Below are positions 38,830-52,060 of a stretch of 64,000 bases of DNA, piece by piece. The translations under genes were made by a program, and so were the position numbers. Each line of letters starts with the position of its first letter. The first letter of the stretch is position 1. The notes beneath the pieces are model-generated. The model did not search any database. It was not told where the DNA came from and worked only from the letters and a program-made list of their open reading frames with translations. Source of the stretch: Burhinus oedicnemus (lineage: Eukaryota > Chordata > Aves > Charadriiformes > Burhinidae); contig VFFE01007066.1 of assembly GCA_008921705.1 (NCBI GenBank), forward strand, positions 877,574-941,573. Reading direction: 5' to 3'.

Positions 38830-41800
38830 GTTAGCATCCCTGAGCATGGAAAGTAACACAGCCTCTAGCACTACTTAAGCTTAATGCAAAGCTAGTAGTA
38901 GTAGCTCAGGCAGCATGTTTTTGTGGTATGTGTATCTATATTTTCGCTTCTTTGCAGATATAACAGTAAAAGATCCTTCCCTTTTACAATTCATTTGTCA
39001 TGTGGTGAGCTAATTGCCAGCTGTATAGTCAATGCAAAAATCATTAGAAGTTCAGAAAACAAAATGTCTTTGTTTTAAAAACACCTTTGAAAGAAAATAA
39101 TTGAGCTTTCATGCGTTAAAGAAGAATATGAAATTAGCATAAGCCTGTTGTACGTTTACACATTCACAGTTTCAAGTGGATAGTGAACAGAAGGCTTTAA
39201 TGTTGCCTGTTTTCTTAGGACTGGTAATTAACAACAACAAGACGAGGTTAAGGAAACATCAACTAGATTTTTAAAAATAACACCAGCTAAACCAAACAGC
39301 TACACAGAGGAAATAATTATCCTGAATGTTAAATGGAATGATGAGAAATAAAAACTAAATCCTCTAAACACTATCTAAAGCCAAATTATTGAAAAAAAAA
39401 TATAACGGGTTGTCTCATTTTCAAAAGCTGCATACCACTACTTCCCACAAATGCCAGTTGTGCCTTATTTCTGCAGACCATTTTATCTAAGCTTTAGCGT
39501 GTACTATATTTAATAACATTTATAGCTAAATTCACTACTGAATCAAGATCTTTTCTGGGGAAAAAAAGTGATGTAACCAAATGCACCTGGCTACAGCTAT
39601 GCTTTTTCCCCCTCCTCTGCAATCAGTATGAGGACCATATGACAACTTCCAAGAAAGCAAGACAGATGTGACTGAAGGAGGCCTCTTAAGAGAAGCATCA
39701 ACTGCTTTAACTTCTACCTCAAGAGATTAAATTGTCAACTTGCATGAGAAATTAAAACACAGAGGATTAAAATCACAATTTTTTGGCTTTATTAAAAACT
39801 AGGAAACATATTAGCAGAGAAGCAGTTAAGATGACATGAAAATGAGCTTTGACTGCGTTTGACTATAAGGGATATTAGCCACCTGCTATTTCAAACTCAA
39901 TCTTTATATTAGAGATTAGTATTAAAGACTGAATTTTAACACCTTCCCCCCACCTCCCTCTTACCTCAACCCCTGGTGAAAACCAGCTCATCTGCAGAGA
40001 AAGCGACAGTTGTGTATTACCAAAGGAGGAACATCGGGAAGATTATGGCAGTAATAAAACTATTGAATCTCCTCTCACAAGGTGGCCTTCCACTCTGTGT
40101 TGGGTGGCAAACACCGATGAGCTCCATGATGCACTGCAGCACCAAGGGTAAGACTTAGAGCCAGTCTATATACAATTTGGATTTTTAAGTGGAAGAACAT
40201 AGAAGGTTGTTACTAGGGTCTGACAGCAGAAAACAGGCATGCCTTCAGAAACCAGAGCAGAACTGTTATCTCACCCAACCTGTCTGAGCGGGTCTCCTCC
40301 GAAGGAACTCACACTGGATAGAGTATTGCATATACATAAAACCAAATACATTTGTTTTTTAAAAATTGGCAGTATTAAGAAGCTTAACCTCAGCTCCAGG
40401 CAGGCGAGTCTGCCACATGCACTGTCAAAGCAGAGCTGCACCAGACCTTGCACCGACCTGACCGCAGGACCAAGGCCCTCTGCTCGGTCAGCATCTCTGA
40501 GGCATTTTTGGGAAGTAATCTAAGCCCATTTCTTGTCTTGGTTTGCACAGTTGTAAACCATGCAGATCCAAACTCCAGTAATGTGTTCTTCAGGAATCCC
40601 CAAAGAACAAAACAAAGCACAAATCCTGAAGAAGGCAGAAGAAAAGACACCCCAGATTTAGGCAGTTTAGGATTCTAGATAACCAAGTTCAAGGGAAAAT
40701 CTAGGGAAACCCTAGCCAATTGCTAATTTGTAATTACTTCCTCAATACCTTGGACTGAAAACTCATCCAAGTTGTACATGTGAAAGGAATAAATGCTGTG
40801 GCCTTTATTTGTACAAATCATTGTGATTTTCAGAAAGAACGGAGAACTGTTTATAACTATAGTTTTCCAGAATGTTTATAATCAGCCACGTGTAATCAAT
40901 GTCCATTAGTAACAGCTATTAAGTTATCAGACCACAGATCTCATCAATATTCCAGTACTGCTTGTAGTAGACATTTCAATTGCCAGGCACATTTAGAGTC
41001 TAGAGCAGGCACATTGGTGTTAGAAACACAACTATACGCAAGACATTTTTGTAGCATGTCCATAAGACAGTCAAATGCCTTTGTCCTGCCTGGATGTCTC
41101 CCTGCTTTCACATGGGTGCTGGCAGCCCAGACATTTTTCTCTCCAGACATCATTCATCACCTCCGGATCTAGCACCAGAAATAGGAGGCAAATGCTGTTA
41201 CTCCCATCTGGGAATCCCATTCTGGAAATTTTCAAAGTCACATTTTCTGTGTCTGGCTCCTCTGAGCATTCATCCTATGGGATATTTTTAGAGAAGTTGA
41301 ATACTTCTACTGTGTGGAGCCCAGTATGAAGACCCTTTAGCTATAGTTCTCAATCCTGTAAGGACTGGACTGTTCTCTGCGTGAATTTAAACTTTATATT
41401 CTGCAGGCCTTTGACGTCCACGAACACAAGAATATTTTCCCAAATCCTTTGGATACTTGGAAAATTGACAGAGCTTGTATGATTCTGAACTGACATATGT
41501 ATTCAATTGAAACACCTTTTCTCCATTAATGAACAACAGCTAGCTGCTAGTTTCTTGTGTGTATCAAGGTTTTGTTTCTTTATCACAAGCACTATCTTGT
41601 AATTTAATCTCATGTTACATGCCATCAGCCTTTCCAGCATGTTCTAACACTTCCCACTTGTCCTCTTGCTGACTTGGTGCAGAGTTGGTCTCTCCCTTTA
41701 TTTACAATTTATGAAACACTGTAACATAAGGATAGCCATCATTTAAATCTAGGCATACTTGTTCTCTGCTTTTCAAAGCCTTTAGCTTCTGCTAGATTTC

Positions 41801-44375
41801 TTAATTACAGTTCCCTCTTTATTTTAGAGGGATGAGAAATGTCTGTTCTCTTACAATCCTTGCATGTTCTAAGGCTCTGGAAAAGAAACCAAAAAATACA
41901 CGAGTGACAAAGTTGAGAAACCTGTGTCTTTAATCAGAGGAGTGAAGATGTATTCTAAGTCACGTCTCAGAGCCAGTTTAAGTCTTTCAGAGTTTAGGGT
42001 TTATTATATTATGCAACTTCATGTAAGTGTTTGGTTTTGCTGCCCAACCTGCAAATAAGCCAGCGAGGAGCCAGCTTGGCTGTTTTTAGTCTGTCTTACC
42101 CTGTCTGCTGCAGGAGTTTGGCTGTAACCTGTCACGCAGGAGGTGCTTCTAGAGAGAAGAGATTACAGTGCCCTCCCATGAGTGCACGTAGTACTTAACA
42201 TGCAAGTTAAGGAGACAAAAAACTTGCAGGCTGTATCAAAAGAAAGAAAAACAGCAGAAAAATAACACAGGCAAGAGAAAGGTGAAAAACCGTGATGTAC
42301 TTTCATTGTGTACGGTTTCTGCCATTTTTTATATTTAGTAGAATTTTTGGAAGGATGCTTACTCAAATTCTAGCAAATCAAAATCAAGGAAAAGACTAGC
42401 ATAACAAAATAAAATAACCTTTGCTTTTTAAAATGCAAAATTGTGTTTAAACTCTTTTTCCTGTCTAAACCATGACAAGCTTTTCTCAGTGCATTCTTTT
42501 CTTGGCCATGAAGTGATGGCCATATTGGTGTCCTGCTCTTCATCTAACCGTCTTTTAAGGACTTTAACCTAAATTGCTAGTTGATGAATGTGTGTACCTG
42601 TGCTTCATTATCACTTGCAGTATACTCTGGAAATTGCAGATTCAGAGGCGTTCTGCAAACAACTAGCAGAAACCTAGTCTTCTTACTCCCTCCTTCCTTA
42701 TTGAAAAGTTAAACTAAACAAGCCTCAAGCTTAAATTCCAAGCTGGATTTTTCTCATCTGTTTTGATACAGTATTTCCCACTCTCCTCTGCCCCAATCTA
42801 TTTTAAGAAACCTGAGCTCTAATGTGCTTGCAAATTTGAACGACAAATTGCTTAGAGGCAATCTAGAAACATACCATGACCTACAAGGCAAGGACACAGT
42901 GCTTCACTCCTACCCCAAATCATCAGGAAATAGGACATACTCACTTCAAGTTCCCTCAAAGCACTTGGGAGAAGCTCTTTGTCTAGTAAAGAAAGGAGTG
43001 GGTCTTTCTTCTGACAGTATTTTAGAAGAAGATTAATTCATTTATCTCAAATTTGCTACTAACGTCCCCTCCTCACACTTAAGTAGGGATTTATATTGTT
43101 CTGTATAGAAAAAAAAAAATCTTTCCTTTTCTTAACCTACTAAATGACAGTTAAAAAAAAGATTAAGCCTACCATAAAGTATTTTTGGAGGTTAAATATT
43201 TCTGCCAGAAAAAAATAGCAGCAACTCCTGTCTCTGTGCTCCCTATGCAACCCTTTGAAGGGACCTGAACACCACCAGTGGTATCTACCTCTAGACTGGG
43301 AACTCCTGTTCTCACTCACTGCTTTTTCCTTACTCGGTGCTGTTAACATAGGGTGTTGGTCACATTAAACTCCATAAATATGCAACAAACACTTTGAAAG
43401 TAGCCCCTTGATTCATATATACTTGAACAAAGACCTGAGTGAAATGAGTTAACTGCAAATATGTGCTCTTCATACTTTTTTATACTTTATAGAGATGCAG
43501 TTAAAACTCAGAGACAGTTCAAACTCTGAGAGTGAACATTGCATTTTAAAGACTTATTCCGCTTTTGGAAATTTCCATTGAAGATTTTATTTGAAAACAG
43601 ATGAGTGAATAGTTTATACTAAGGTAAAAATTCTAACATGAGTGGTTTGTGTGAAGCCATATTTTCTTTTGCCAATTTGCAAGGATTTATTCTTCAAAAT
43701 ACAGAACATACCCACCCCAGGTATTACTGTAGTTCAGTGTTGCAAGTGTACTGTAAAAGTGACTGCTTTCTTCACAACGTTCAATCACATCATGTGAATA
43801 CAAGCTGTTCTGTTTTAAATTCCTAAGTAAATACATTCATAACCCCCTCAAAAAAGACACCACAGTACTGCATTTTGTACTATGAATTTTGAGAAAGATT
43901 ATTTTGGGAAATGTTCTTTCAAACTGCTGCTCCAGATAGCAGATAAAGTACAGGAGCCAGACGGTATCCATAAAGAGAAAGAAGTACCACTTCACATCTT
44001 GCAATACAGCTGAAGGCTGCACCCTAATGAACATTTGCTGCATGTTATTTACATTTTGCAGCACCCAAACTGCCTGTTAGCAAGTGCAAACCCACCCAGC
44101 AAAGTAAAACAAAAAAGATGTTCAGCTTCTCTTTGGATTTTAAAAGGAGAAGTGACTGCATCTTTTTTTTCTGGTGAAGAGAGAGTTTACTAATGAAAGA
44201 TCAAAATGTTTGATTGTAATACAGTGTTACATAAATACCTATTACAGTCTAATTAAGTGGATAAATTCCATTTTCAGCTCTACAGGGCAGATTTTAATTT
44301 GACTTGCAGTCTATTTGTACATACAACACAGATGTGTGTTGATCAAGAAAATCTGTACTTTAACAGGACAGCTAT

Positions 44376-44400
44376 TGCATGTACATCTATAGTACATGCA
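44376..44400. repeat. Perfect 9-bp inverted repeat with 7-base loop
   Basis: TGCATGTAC and GTACATGCA are exact reverse complements flanking ATCTATA. It could fold as a hairpin in DNA or RNA. No associated gene is visible. Confidence 0.8.
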
Positions 44401-45963
44401 TATCTTGATTTATTCCTTTGTATGACTGCTTAATTTTAGGTGTACAGTGTTGCCTAGAGTGCTGCAGCAGCCTCTCAGTGCTGGAAGCTGTTAATCTGTG
44501 TTTTGCACGCTTTCCTTTGTCTCCAGGCTGAGATCTTATTGTATTTTCATTACTTATTAAAAATAGCTGGTAGTATTGTCAAATTATTGGGATTAACCTA
44601 CTTTAAAAAGGAAATTAGGTCAGTTCCTATATTCATGCCCAGCCTTCAACTCTCATGTATTGGTACAGCTCTCTTGCATCCTACAAAACGGGCAGTTTCC
44701 TGTGGAAACTACACAGCTGCGTGCAGCAGTCTGCTTCAGCCCACACTCGAACACAACACTGGAACAAACATGGCAGAGTAAAGGCTCCATCACTTATTTT
44801 TAGTCTCTGCTGATACAAACCTCTTGGCCAGAGAAGAAACATGACTCATCGTAAAGAGGTGCTCCATTAGCAGGTTGCTAGCGACGGTGAAAACAAATTG
44901 GTCTGTTATATACTTCTGATACTTGAAACGCATCTAAAAATCAAGACTCCGAAACAGTTTTTGAGGTTATCATCTTCACCAAAGCGCCTAGGATCGCCCC
45001 TTCCAAACCTACCTTACCTGAAACGCAGACTGCGATGAAACAGCCACTGACAGAGGAATGTACTCATCCAGCCACCCAGCTACTCAGCTCTCTGATCAGA
45101 GATCGGGGAGGGAAGGGGTGACATTACCCTGCCTAGGTATCAAGGCCTACCTATAGGTCTTGACAGCGATTGCAGCATCTGACACACTGGGCACACTGGG
45201 AGAAAGCAGCAATTCCTCATGCTCTGTGCAACTGCCACCAGCTAGATGCCAAATACAAGGCCCAGCTGCTTATCTGCCATACCACGATCAGGAATGCCAG
45301 TGCTCACAAGACAAAAGGCTCAGCGGACCACGTCTCCGCTCACTCCATCCTCAGCTTTTTGAGTCCTCCTTTGCTCTTGGCCCCTTGTTTTTTTTCCCCA
45401 CTATAGTTACCAAGTAAAGCTTAAGTTCAGAAATTACAGTTGTTCATTTAGGCAGGGGAGTCTGTTGTGCATCCCCAACCAGAGCTCGCTCCTGCCTCTG
45501 ATCACCCACAACCGCCCCTGAGAGCTCCCGGACAGAGCTCTTCAGATTATTGCTTTCAGAAGAACTTTTATTCTGCCTCCGATTTCTCCATGGCAAGGAA
45601 TCCTGATTATTGTCTTCCCAGTAAAATGACAAGATTGACCGCTAGATAACACACCAAGAGCAAGGCAGAGAGAGTTACCCCTCTGGCATTTCTCTGCTAA
45701 TTCTTCCTCTCTAAAGCAGTTCACAGTCACACTCTCAGTTCTCAATGAGGCAGGAAAATCAATGTGTAGGGAAAACATACTGCTGCTACATGTAATTTAG
45801 ACAGCTAGCTATCTGCATCTAGGAAAAAGAACTGAAAGTTAACAGTATGCTTTTTCTTTCCTCTCAGCTTCAAGCTCATCTACAACTAACAAAGAGACTG
45901 CAATTTCTGCATATTAATTACACACCAGAAAAGGAGACAGAGAGGCAAGAAAGTAGGACAAAT

Positions 45964-45981
45964 CCACACTGTACAGTGTGG
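45964..45981. repeat. Perfect 18-bp palindrome
   Basis: CCACACTGTACAGTGTGG is identical to its own reverse complement, with no spacer. It lies in BICD2 intronic sequence. It could be a dimeric factor site, but a perfect palindrome of this length is not rare enough in 64 kb to prove function. Confidence 0.85.
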
Positions 45982-46233
45982 CATAATGAGCTGCCACAAT
46001 TCAACCTTTAGCAGTCCTTGGTATCCATTTCTCCTTTCCATGCTTACCCACAGGCATAGTTATTGCTGAGAAAGGCTGAATCACCAGGAAGCCTCAAGGA
46101 ACATGAGAACCACCTGCTCTGCTGCAGAACCACCCCCACAAAAGGCCATACAGAAAAGCCTCAGCGATCCTCATAAGCACTCTCGTGATTCCTCACTATG
46201 GTACCTTTTAGCAGATGACAGAAAAAAACCTTT

Positions 46234-46240
<7 letters not shown>

Positions 46241-46268
<28 letters not shown>
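46241..46268 (+). repeat. Poly-T tract (at least 28 T) at the left edge of the gap
   Basis: Twenty-eight T run directly into the N gap, so the true tract may be longer. The far side of the gap starts with 18 A. Confidence 0.9.
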
Positions 46269-47129
46269 NNNNNNNNNNNNNNNNNNNNNNNNNNNNNNNN
46301 NNNNNNNNNNNNNNNNNNNNNNNNNNNNNNNNNNNNNNNNNNNNNNNNNNNNNNNNNNNNNNNNNNNNNNNNNNNNNNNNNNNNNNNNNNNNNNNNNNNN
46401 NNNNNNNNNNNNNNNNNNNNNNNNNNNNNNNNNNNNNNNNNNNNNNNNNNNNNNNNNNNNNNNNNNNNNNNNNNNNNNNNNNNNNNNNNNNNNNNNNNNN
46501 NNNNNNNNNNNNNNNNNNNNNNNNNNNNNNNNNNNNNNNNNNNNNNNNNNNNNNNNNNNNNNNNNNNNNNNNNNNNNNNNNNNNNNNNNNNNNNNNNNNN
46601 NNNNNNNNNNNNNNNNNNNNNNNNNNNNNNNNNNNNNNNNNNNNNNNNNNNNNNNNNNNNNNNNNNNNNNNNNNNNNNNNNNNNNNNNNNNNNNNNNNNN
46701 NNNNNNNNNNNNNNNNNNNNNNNNNNNNNNNNNNNNNNNNNNNNNNNNNNNNNNNNNNNNNNNNNNNNNNNNNNNNNNNNNNNNNNNNNNNNNNNNNNNN
46801 NNNNNNNNNNNNNNNNNNNNNNNNNNNNNNNNNNNNNNNNNNNNNNNNNNNNNNNNNNNNNNNNNNNNNNNNNNNNNNNNNNNNNNNNNNNNNNNNNNNN
46901 NNNNNNNNNNNNNNNNNNNNNNNNNNNNNNNNNNNNNNNNNNNNNNNNNNNNNNNNNNNNNNNNNNNNNNNNNNNNNNNNNNNNNNNNNNNNNNNNNNNN
47001 NNNNNNNNNNNNNNNNNNNNNNNNNNNNNNNNNNNNNNNNNNNNNNNNNNNNNNNNNNNNNNNNNNNNNNNNNNNNNNNNNNNNNNNNNNNNNNNNNNNN
47101 NNNNNNNNNNNNNNNNNNNNNNNNNNNNN
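46269..47129. other. Assembly gap, 861 N
   Basis: An unbroken run of 861 N inside the BICD2 gene. The size is not a round default, so it may be an estimate from read pairs or an alignment. It is bounded by poly-T on the left and poly-A on the right. Any open frame drawn across it is an artefact. Confidence 0.99.
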
Positions 47130-47147
47130 AAAAAAAAAAAAAAAAAA
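47130..47147 (+). repeat. Poly-A tract (at least 18 A) at the right edge of the gap
   Basis: Eighteen A emerge directly from the N gap. With the poly-T on the other side they form an inverted pair. Confidence 0.9.
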
Positions 47148-48872
47148 GAGCCTACAGAATACCTTTTCCTTACCTTGAAAGAAAGGAAAACACACCGCGT
47201 GATTATGACCCTATTTATTTTTGCCAGCTGCTAAAGGAATTTTAGATGCCAACATACACCAATCTGATAGTGCTGAACCACACCCAATTTAAAAACCAGG
47301 AACCAATCATGTTAATTTCAGTTTTGCAAGTTAAGCCTGGGAAAACTTGATGGCTTCTTCTAGTTATGTCAGGGGGATAATTAAAGCTTAATAAAATTCA
47401 TCAAGTAGGATTCAGATAAGGTAGAAAATGAAATAATCCATTGCCATGAAAAGAATTAGCTCTTGGTTCTATATATGTCCACTGAGCTCAAATATTTAGG
47501 ATAGCAGTCTATTTTCAAAGGTTCCAGAATACACACACAGTAGTCAATAATTACTAGCAACTGACAAGATAGCATCTGAGGTTAAATTTGACTCAGCCCA
47601 GAATGGCAGCATTCTTGAATATCATTATTTGAGAATGTGAACATGGAGCTGGGAACTTTCACTTGTGCCTCTGAATACAATGAACAAGACAAAGAAAGGT
47701 GAAAAACAAAAACAGCCAACTCCATAGGCTGGATTTTACCAGATCATTCTCTTCCAGTCTGCACCTAGAGCATAACAGCCCCTTCATCCCCACTGCATGT
47801 CAGGGCACCCAAAACAGTGTAATTAGACCAAATATATTCAGGTGAGAACAGGTCCAGCCTGGAACCCCCTTTTGGGCATATCAGTGAGGCCAAAGTGATA
47901 AACATTGACGTGGAGTTTCACCTGGAGAAAAATGAAATACATCCAATATGCCAAATACCTCACAGGGTGGTGCAGCTTTCATTCGGAATGCTGAAGGAGA
48001 TCTGAGGCAAATCCTAATATGCTTTTGCCATGTGCTCACTACAACAGATGGTATTACCACCACTGTTTTCTTCAAGTGCTTTTATTTCAGGGATATTATA
48101 CAATTTTCTCAACTGAATCTTGAGTTTTATTTATACAATGAGACTGACAGGTACCTGAAGAATAAAAATAGCAAGTCCTCAACTGATAGATGAGCATAAG
48201 TGAACTGTGCCAAAGACCACATCTAATCTAATTACCTCTGCAAATGATAACTCGGGGAAATTCTTGAGTTTTTCCAAAAAATGCAGTTTTCTAAAATTCT
48301 GAAAATAGCTGGAATCATGCAATTAAGCGTGACTTTTCAGATAAGCAGTCACACAGGACTGACACTATAGAGCTACTATAACAGTAATCCATGTTTAATG
48401 AAAGTAGCTAGAAGACAGCAGGAGTACGGAACTGGAGAGATAACGTAAGCACTAAGTAGCAATAAAAATGTATGTTCAGAAATACACCCAGTTAGAGATA
48501 TTGTACAAGAGGATGGATGGAGGGATGGATAGTATTGCAGAGAGACATTGAAAAACAAGTGTAGCAAAAAGACTAAACCAAGTAACAAAGCAGACTGGTA
48601 GAGAATTCATTTCCATCAAAGAGAGAAGGCAATGGAAGGACCTGGAGGTCAAAGTAGAAGCAATAAAATCTTATGACTGTGTATAAACAGAGTCAGAAAG
48701 GACTTAAACATTTTGGGACAACTCTTGGTACTAAGAGATAGAGTTTATAGTCTCAAGAACAGTACAAACATAGAAAAGAAGTGGTCCGATGTTCAAATGA
48801 GACAGAACCATGCTGTAACACAGGAACTAACTGGTGCTACCAAAGCAATGCTCACTATTTTGAAAAACTTGC

Positions 48873-49025
48873 CTGATTTTGCTTCAGGACAGACACTTGT
48901 TTCTGGAGACAGATGTTTTCCTCTTCAAGCTCAGTGTAGTCTTGCAGCAAACGTGCTTCACGGAATTTATATTCCTTAATATCATCTCGCAGACGGGCCC
49001 TTTGGATCTCCACATTCTGGTTGAC
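48873..49025 (-). CDS. BICD2: BICD2 internal exon (N-terminal coiled coil)
   Basis: This 153-base minus-strand exon encodes 51 residues in phase 0 at both ends. It starts [20 protein letters not shown], continues [20 protein letters not shown] and ends [11 protein letters not shown]. It matches the human BICD2 segment that follows the QELKE residues, with only conservative changes (for example Ile to Val at the first residue, Ser to Cys in EENIC). This part belongs to the first coiled coil, which lies along dynein and dynactin. The acceptor is TTTGTTTTTCCAG. The donor is CAG followed by GCAAGT (48872-48867), which is the consensus for a GC-AG intron; no usable GT donor in frame is close by. 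Reading through would meet a stop codon after five codons. In human this is about the third coding exon. Confidence 0.94.
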
Positions 49026-49538
49026 CTGGAAAAACAAACAACCCCCAAAATGATGGCAATTTGGCCAGCTACAATTAAATGTCAAAATTTTATCTTTCCT
49101 TACGTGCAGAAATCAAATAGATTCTATTCAAATAGAAACTCTCCCCCCTCCACCCCCAAATGAAATTACAGAAAACCAAGTCATTTACACAATAATTAGA
49201 TTTTGTTTTCTTGCTTCTCTTACAAATTCTCATCCTTTTACTCAAAAGTTAATGAGCAAGCAGGGAAAGCAGCATTCACACCTACATTGTCTCACTGACT
49301 GTAAGCAACAGACAAAAGTTTTCCAGATCAGAAGTCAATGCCTGAATCTGTAAACACTTAAACAAGAAGGGCCTTTTCACAAGAGAAAGACAGATTCAGA
49401 TGACTCCAGATGTTCTTATTTGGACAGGTATTTGCTGCTGCTTTTCAACAGACCTTTTCTTTATGCCTAGTGCAATAACTTAGAAATATGTTCTACTGAA
49501 TCCTTTTGGGAGAGACACTGAGTTAGTGTCAAATGAAA

Positions 49539-49708
49539 CGGCTGCCCAGGGAAGTGGTGGAATCGCCATCCCTGGGAGTATTTAAAAGACGGGTAGATGT
49601 GGTGCTGAGGGACATGGTTTAGAGGTGATGTTGGCAGTGTTAGGTTGATGGTTGGACTCGATGATCTCAAAGGTCCCTTCCAACCTAGATAATTCTATGA
49701 TTCTATGA
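49539..49708 (+). mobile_element. CR1 LINE, 5'-truncated 3' end
   Basis: The sequence GGCTGCCCAGGGAAGTGGTGG, then CCATCCCTGGGAGTATTTAA, GGTTGGACTCGATGATCT and CCTTCCAACC, ends in ATTCTATGATTCTATGA. This is the 3' end of an avian CR1 retroposon with its characteristic terminal short repeat. It is truncated at the 5' side like most copies and keeps no coding region. It is antisense to BICD2 and lies about 500 bases upstream of the internal exon. The good match to the consensus suggests moderate age. Confidence 0.95.
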
Positions 49709-52055
49709 AATCTAAGATACTAGGTAGAAAAAAATAGCAACTGTGGTTAACTCAATATATTGGGAATAGTACGACCTTTACATCTTTTGTGAATATACAC
49801 AGACATTTAAATAAATTGAGCTAACACATATCCAGCTGCGTGAATGGCTCACTGTACTTAGCTCTATTTTTTTTCAACATTATTTTCCTTCAAGCCACAT
49901 CTTTAAATTTTTCGCTTAGTTAAAACAAAGTGAAAAATATGTTCTAAAACATTAGCAGAAATATCTTCAGGAATAGGGAAATAGACAATATAGTTGCCTA
50001 TAAAAATAGTATCCAGATATTTTAGCAGCCGTACCTGTGAAGTGACAGGATGTTTTTCCAAACAGTTCTAAATCAGCTCAAAACAAACGTGAGCTCATGA
50101 AAGAGGCAGCTTAACAATTCAGCAAGTTAGGTTATGGTGTCTTATTTCTGTTTTCATTATCCAGCAGCCTAGCCAAGAAAGCTTCATCCTCTGGTATACA
50201 AACTCAGATTCCCTCAGCATTCTCCACTTCTGGTTAGAAACGAGAATATCAGCAATGAATAAAATACGGTCTCAGTCCTCTTGTGAACGTGCAGCAGGAA
50301 TACACAGAAGTAATACAACAGGTATCAACAGGTCACCTACAGAAAGCTAAGAGATAAAGGAAGTGTTTGTGGCAGGAGCGTATGCCAAGACTTGAATCTG
50401 GCACGTTCTGAACACAAACACAGAATCACCCGCAACTGTTAAGGTCAATAAATTTAAATTATAGCTCCCTCACATGTCAGGTAGAGATTAGACTATATAA
50501 ACTTGTCTGCTTATTTTTAGCAATGAAGAGAAGAGTACGACTTTGCAGCACACTGAGAAGCTAAAATAAACATTAATTGCTGAAACCAGACACTACCATA
50601 CAACAATGCAAAGGAAAAGTTGCTACATCCCATATTCCATGCCTAAGCAAGTGTTGGCTCTATTTTTGCACAAACCCAGGGCCACAGGGAAAAATGCACT
50701 GCAGGCAGCTGAAGGCTACAGGCTGACATAATCTATGTCTTAACTTCTTAACAACTGCAATGAAGACCCCTTGCCTTTGGCAGAAAGAGCCTCCAGCCAG
50801 ATAATCCAAACTGTTTAACAGTTAGGATTGCGAAAGGCTCTTGCATCAAACTGAGCTTCATACAAATTAGGAGATCTTATCTGTAATTTTCCCCATTCCC
50901 GAGTAAGTGAAATGCAATGGAAGACCTCCCACAAAGCTACTGGCGAGCTTCTCTCCCCACCATTCAGGTTCTTTGCTCCTCTTCCTCCCTGGATGATCTA
51001 ATCTTTCTCTTTGCAGAGGTCAATGCCTGGAGAAATCATTAGAACTTTTGGAGAAAGAATGGTTTCTGTCCAGTCCTGCCCATTTAATTCAGAGCAACAC
51101 CAAGAGCTCATTATTTAATGTGAAAGCATTGTCATGCTCTGTCTAACACAAGAAAAAGTCATTCTATTTCAGTGTGTACAGGAAGGCCAGGTTTAAAAAT
51201 AGCTCCCTTGTTTCCTGACCAGGGAAGGAAGATATAACCTAGATTTATTGGCTGTTTAGCAAGCCGTACATTCAGTTTGCTCTTAACATTTTCTTGTCAA
51301 ATAAGCTGCAAGGTTAAATTGGGTGCCATGCGATCTCATATAACTGACCAAATGGCAGGATATTTTTCTGGAGGAAAGAGAAGCTGCCGCATCCTTCCTT
51401 GATCGGATTTTTCTGTTACCCATAAAGAAAGTGGTATTCCTGTATTTGAAGACAGACACGCATAGATTGCACGTGTTCTCACAGGTGGTGTTTTACAGTT
51501 CCTCAAGTGCACAGAAAAAGTGAGCTGAGCTATGGATAAGTTCGAACCTTTCAGTGACTCTTTGTTGCTTCAGTGGCTTCATCCGTCCTCCTTTGCCCTG
51601 AGCGGCCCCCAAGCACAGGGGAGAAGGGGGAGCTGGAACACAAGGGCATGCTTGGCCAGGCTCTCAGCTGTATGAAAAGTCACACCTCCACCCAAAGCGA
51701 ATCATACAGCACTTAGAAAATATCATTACCACTGTGTGGAGAACTGATGGCCATAAAATCCCATTGAGTGTTCATCTACCTGACAAAACCCCTCAACTTC
51801 TCAACCTAGAGAATATTCCTGCTACGCAGAAGGCTCTTGTCCATCCTGCCCAGGAAAAGACCGTGATCTGAGAGTGATTTTGTGTGATCTAAAGGCCATA
51901 GACCACTCTGCTCCTGCTGCTAGAGAGCTTGTCTTCAGCATTTTCATCTTCCCAGCTTTGCCTCAAAGAGTTCTGCGCAGGGCCCGTCCGAGCAGGACCC
52001 GTGCTAGAAATGGCAGGGATTTCCTCAGGACCAGTTTGAATCCACCCTTGCCTGC

Positions 52056-52060
52056 ATATC
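52056..52060. repeat. Target-site duplication of the LTR, left copy
   Basis: ATATC directly precedes the LTR terminal TG. The same five bases follow the LTR at 52707-52711. Confidence 0.85.

Larger units (their letters stand above)
35662..48872 (-). other. BICD2: BICD2 intronic span; other middle exons not found
   Basis: This lies between two recognised BICD2 exons on the minus strand. In mammals the protein segment between them is several hundred residues and includes one large exon of about 1 kb. I looked for its conserved parts (the MNIYNLIAIIRDQIKHLQ-like and FSSLRAMFAT-like segments) and found none in the sequenced bases. The N gap at 46269-47129 falls here and could hold part of the missing coding sequence. 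The rest is AT-rich with an 18-bp palindrome, an inverted repeat and A-tracts. Confidence 0.6.

Noticed and set aside
46103..47245. Long frames on both strands spanning the N gap.
   Set aside because: They consist almost wholly of unknown residues; the real flanks are short and non-coding.
51540..51548. GTTCGAACC, resembling a tRNA B box.
   Set aside because: No acceptor stem, and the A-box-like sequence lies on the wrong side, so it is not a tRNA gene.
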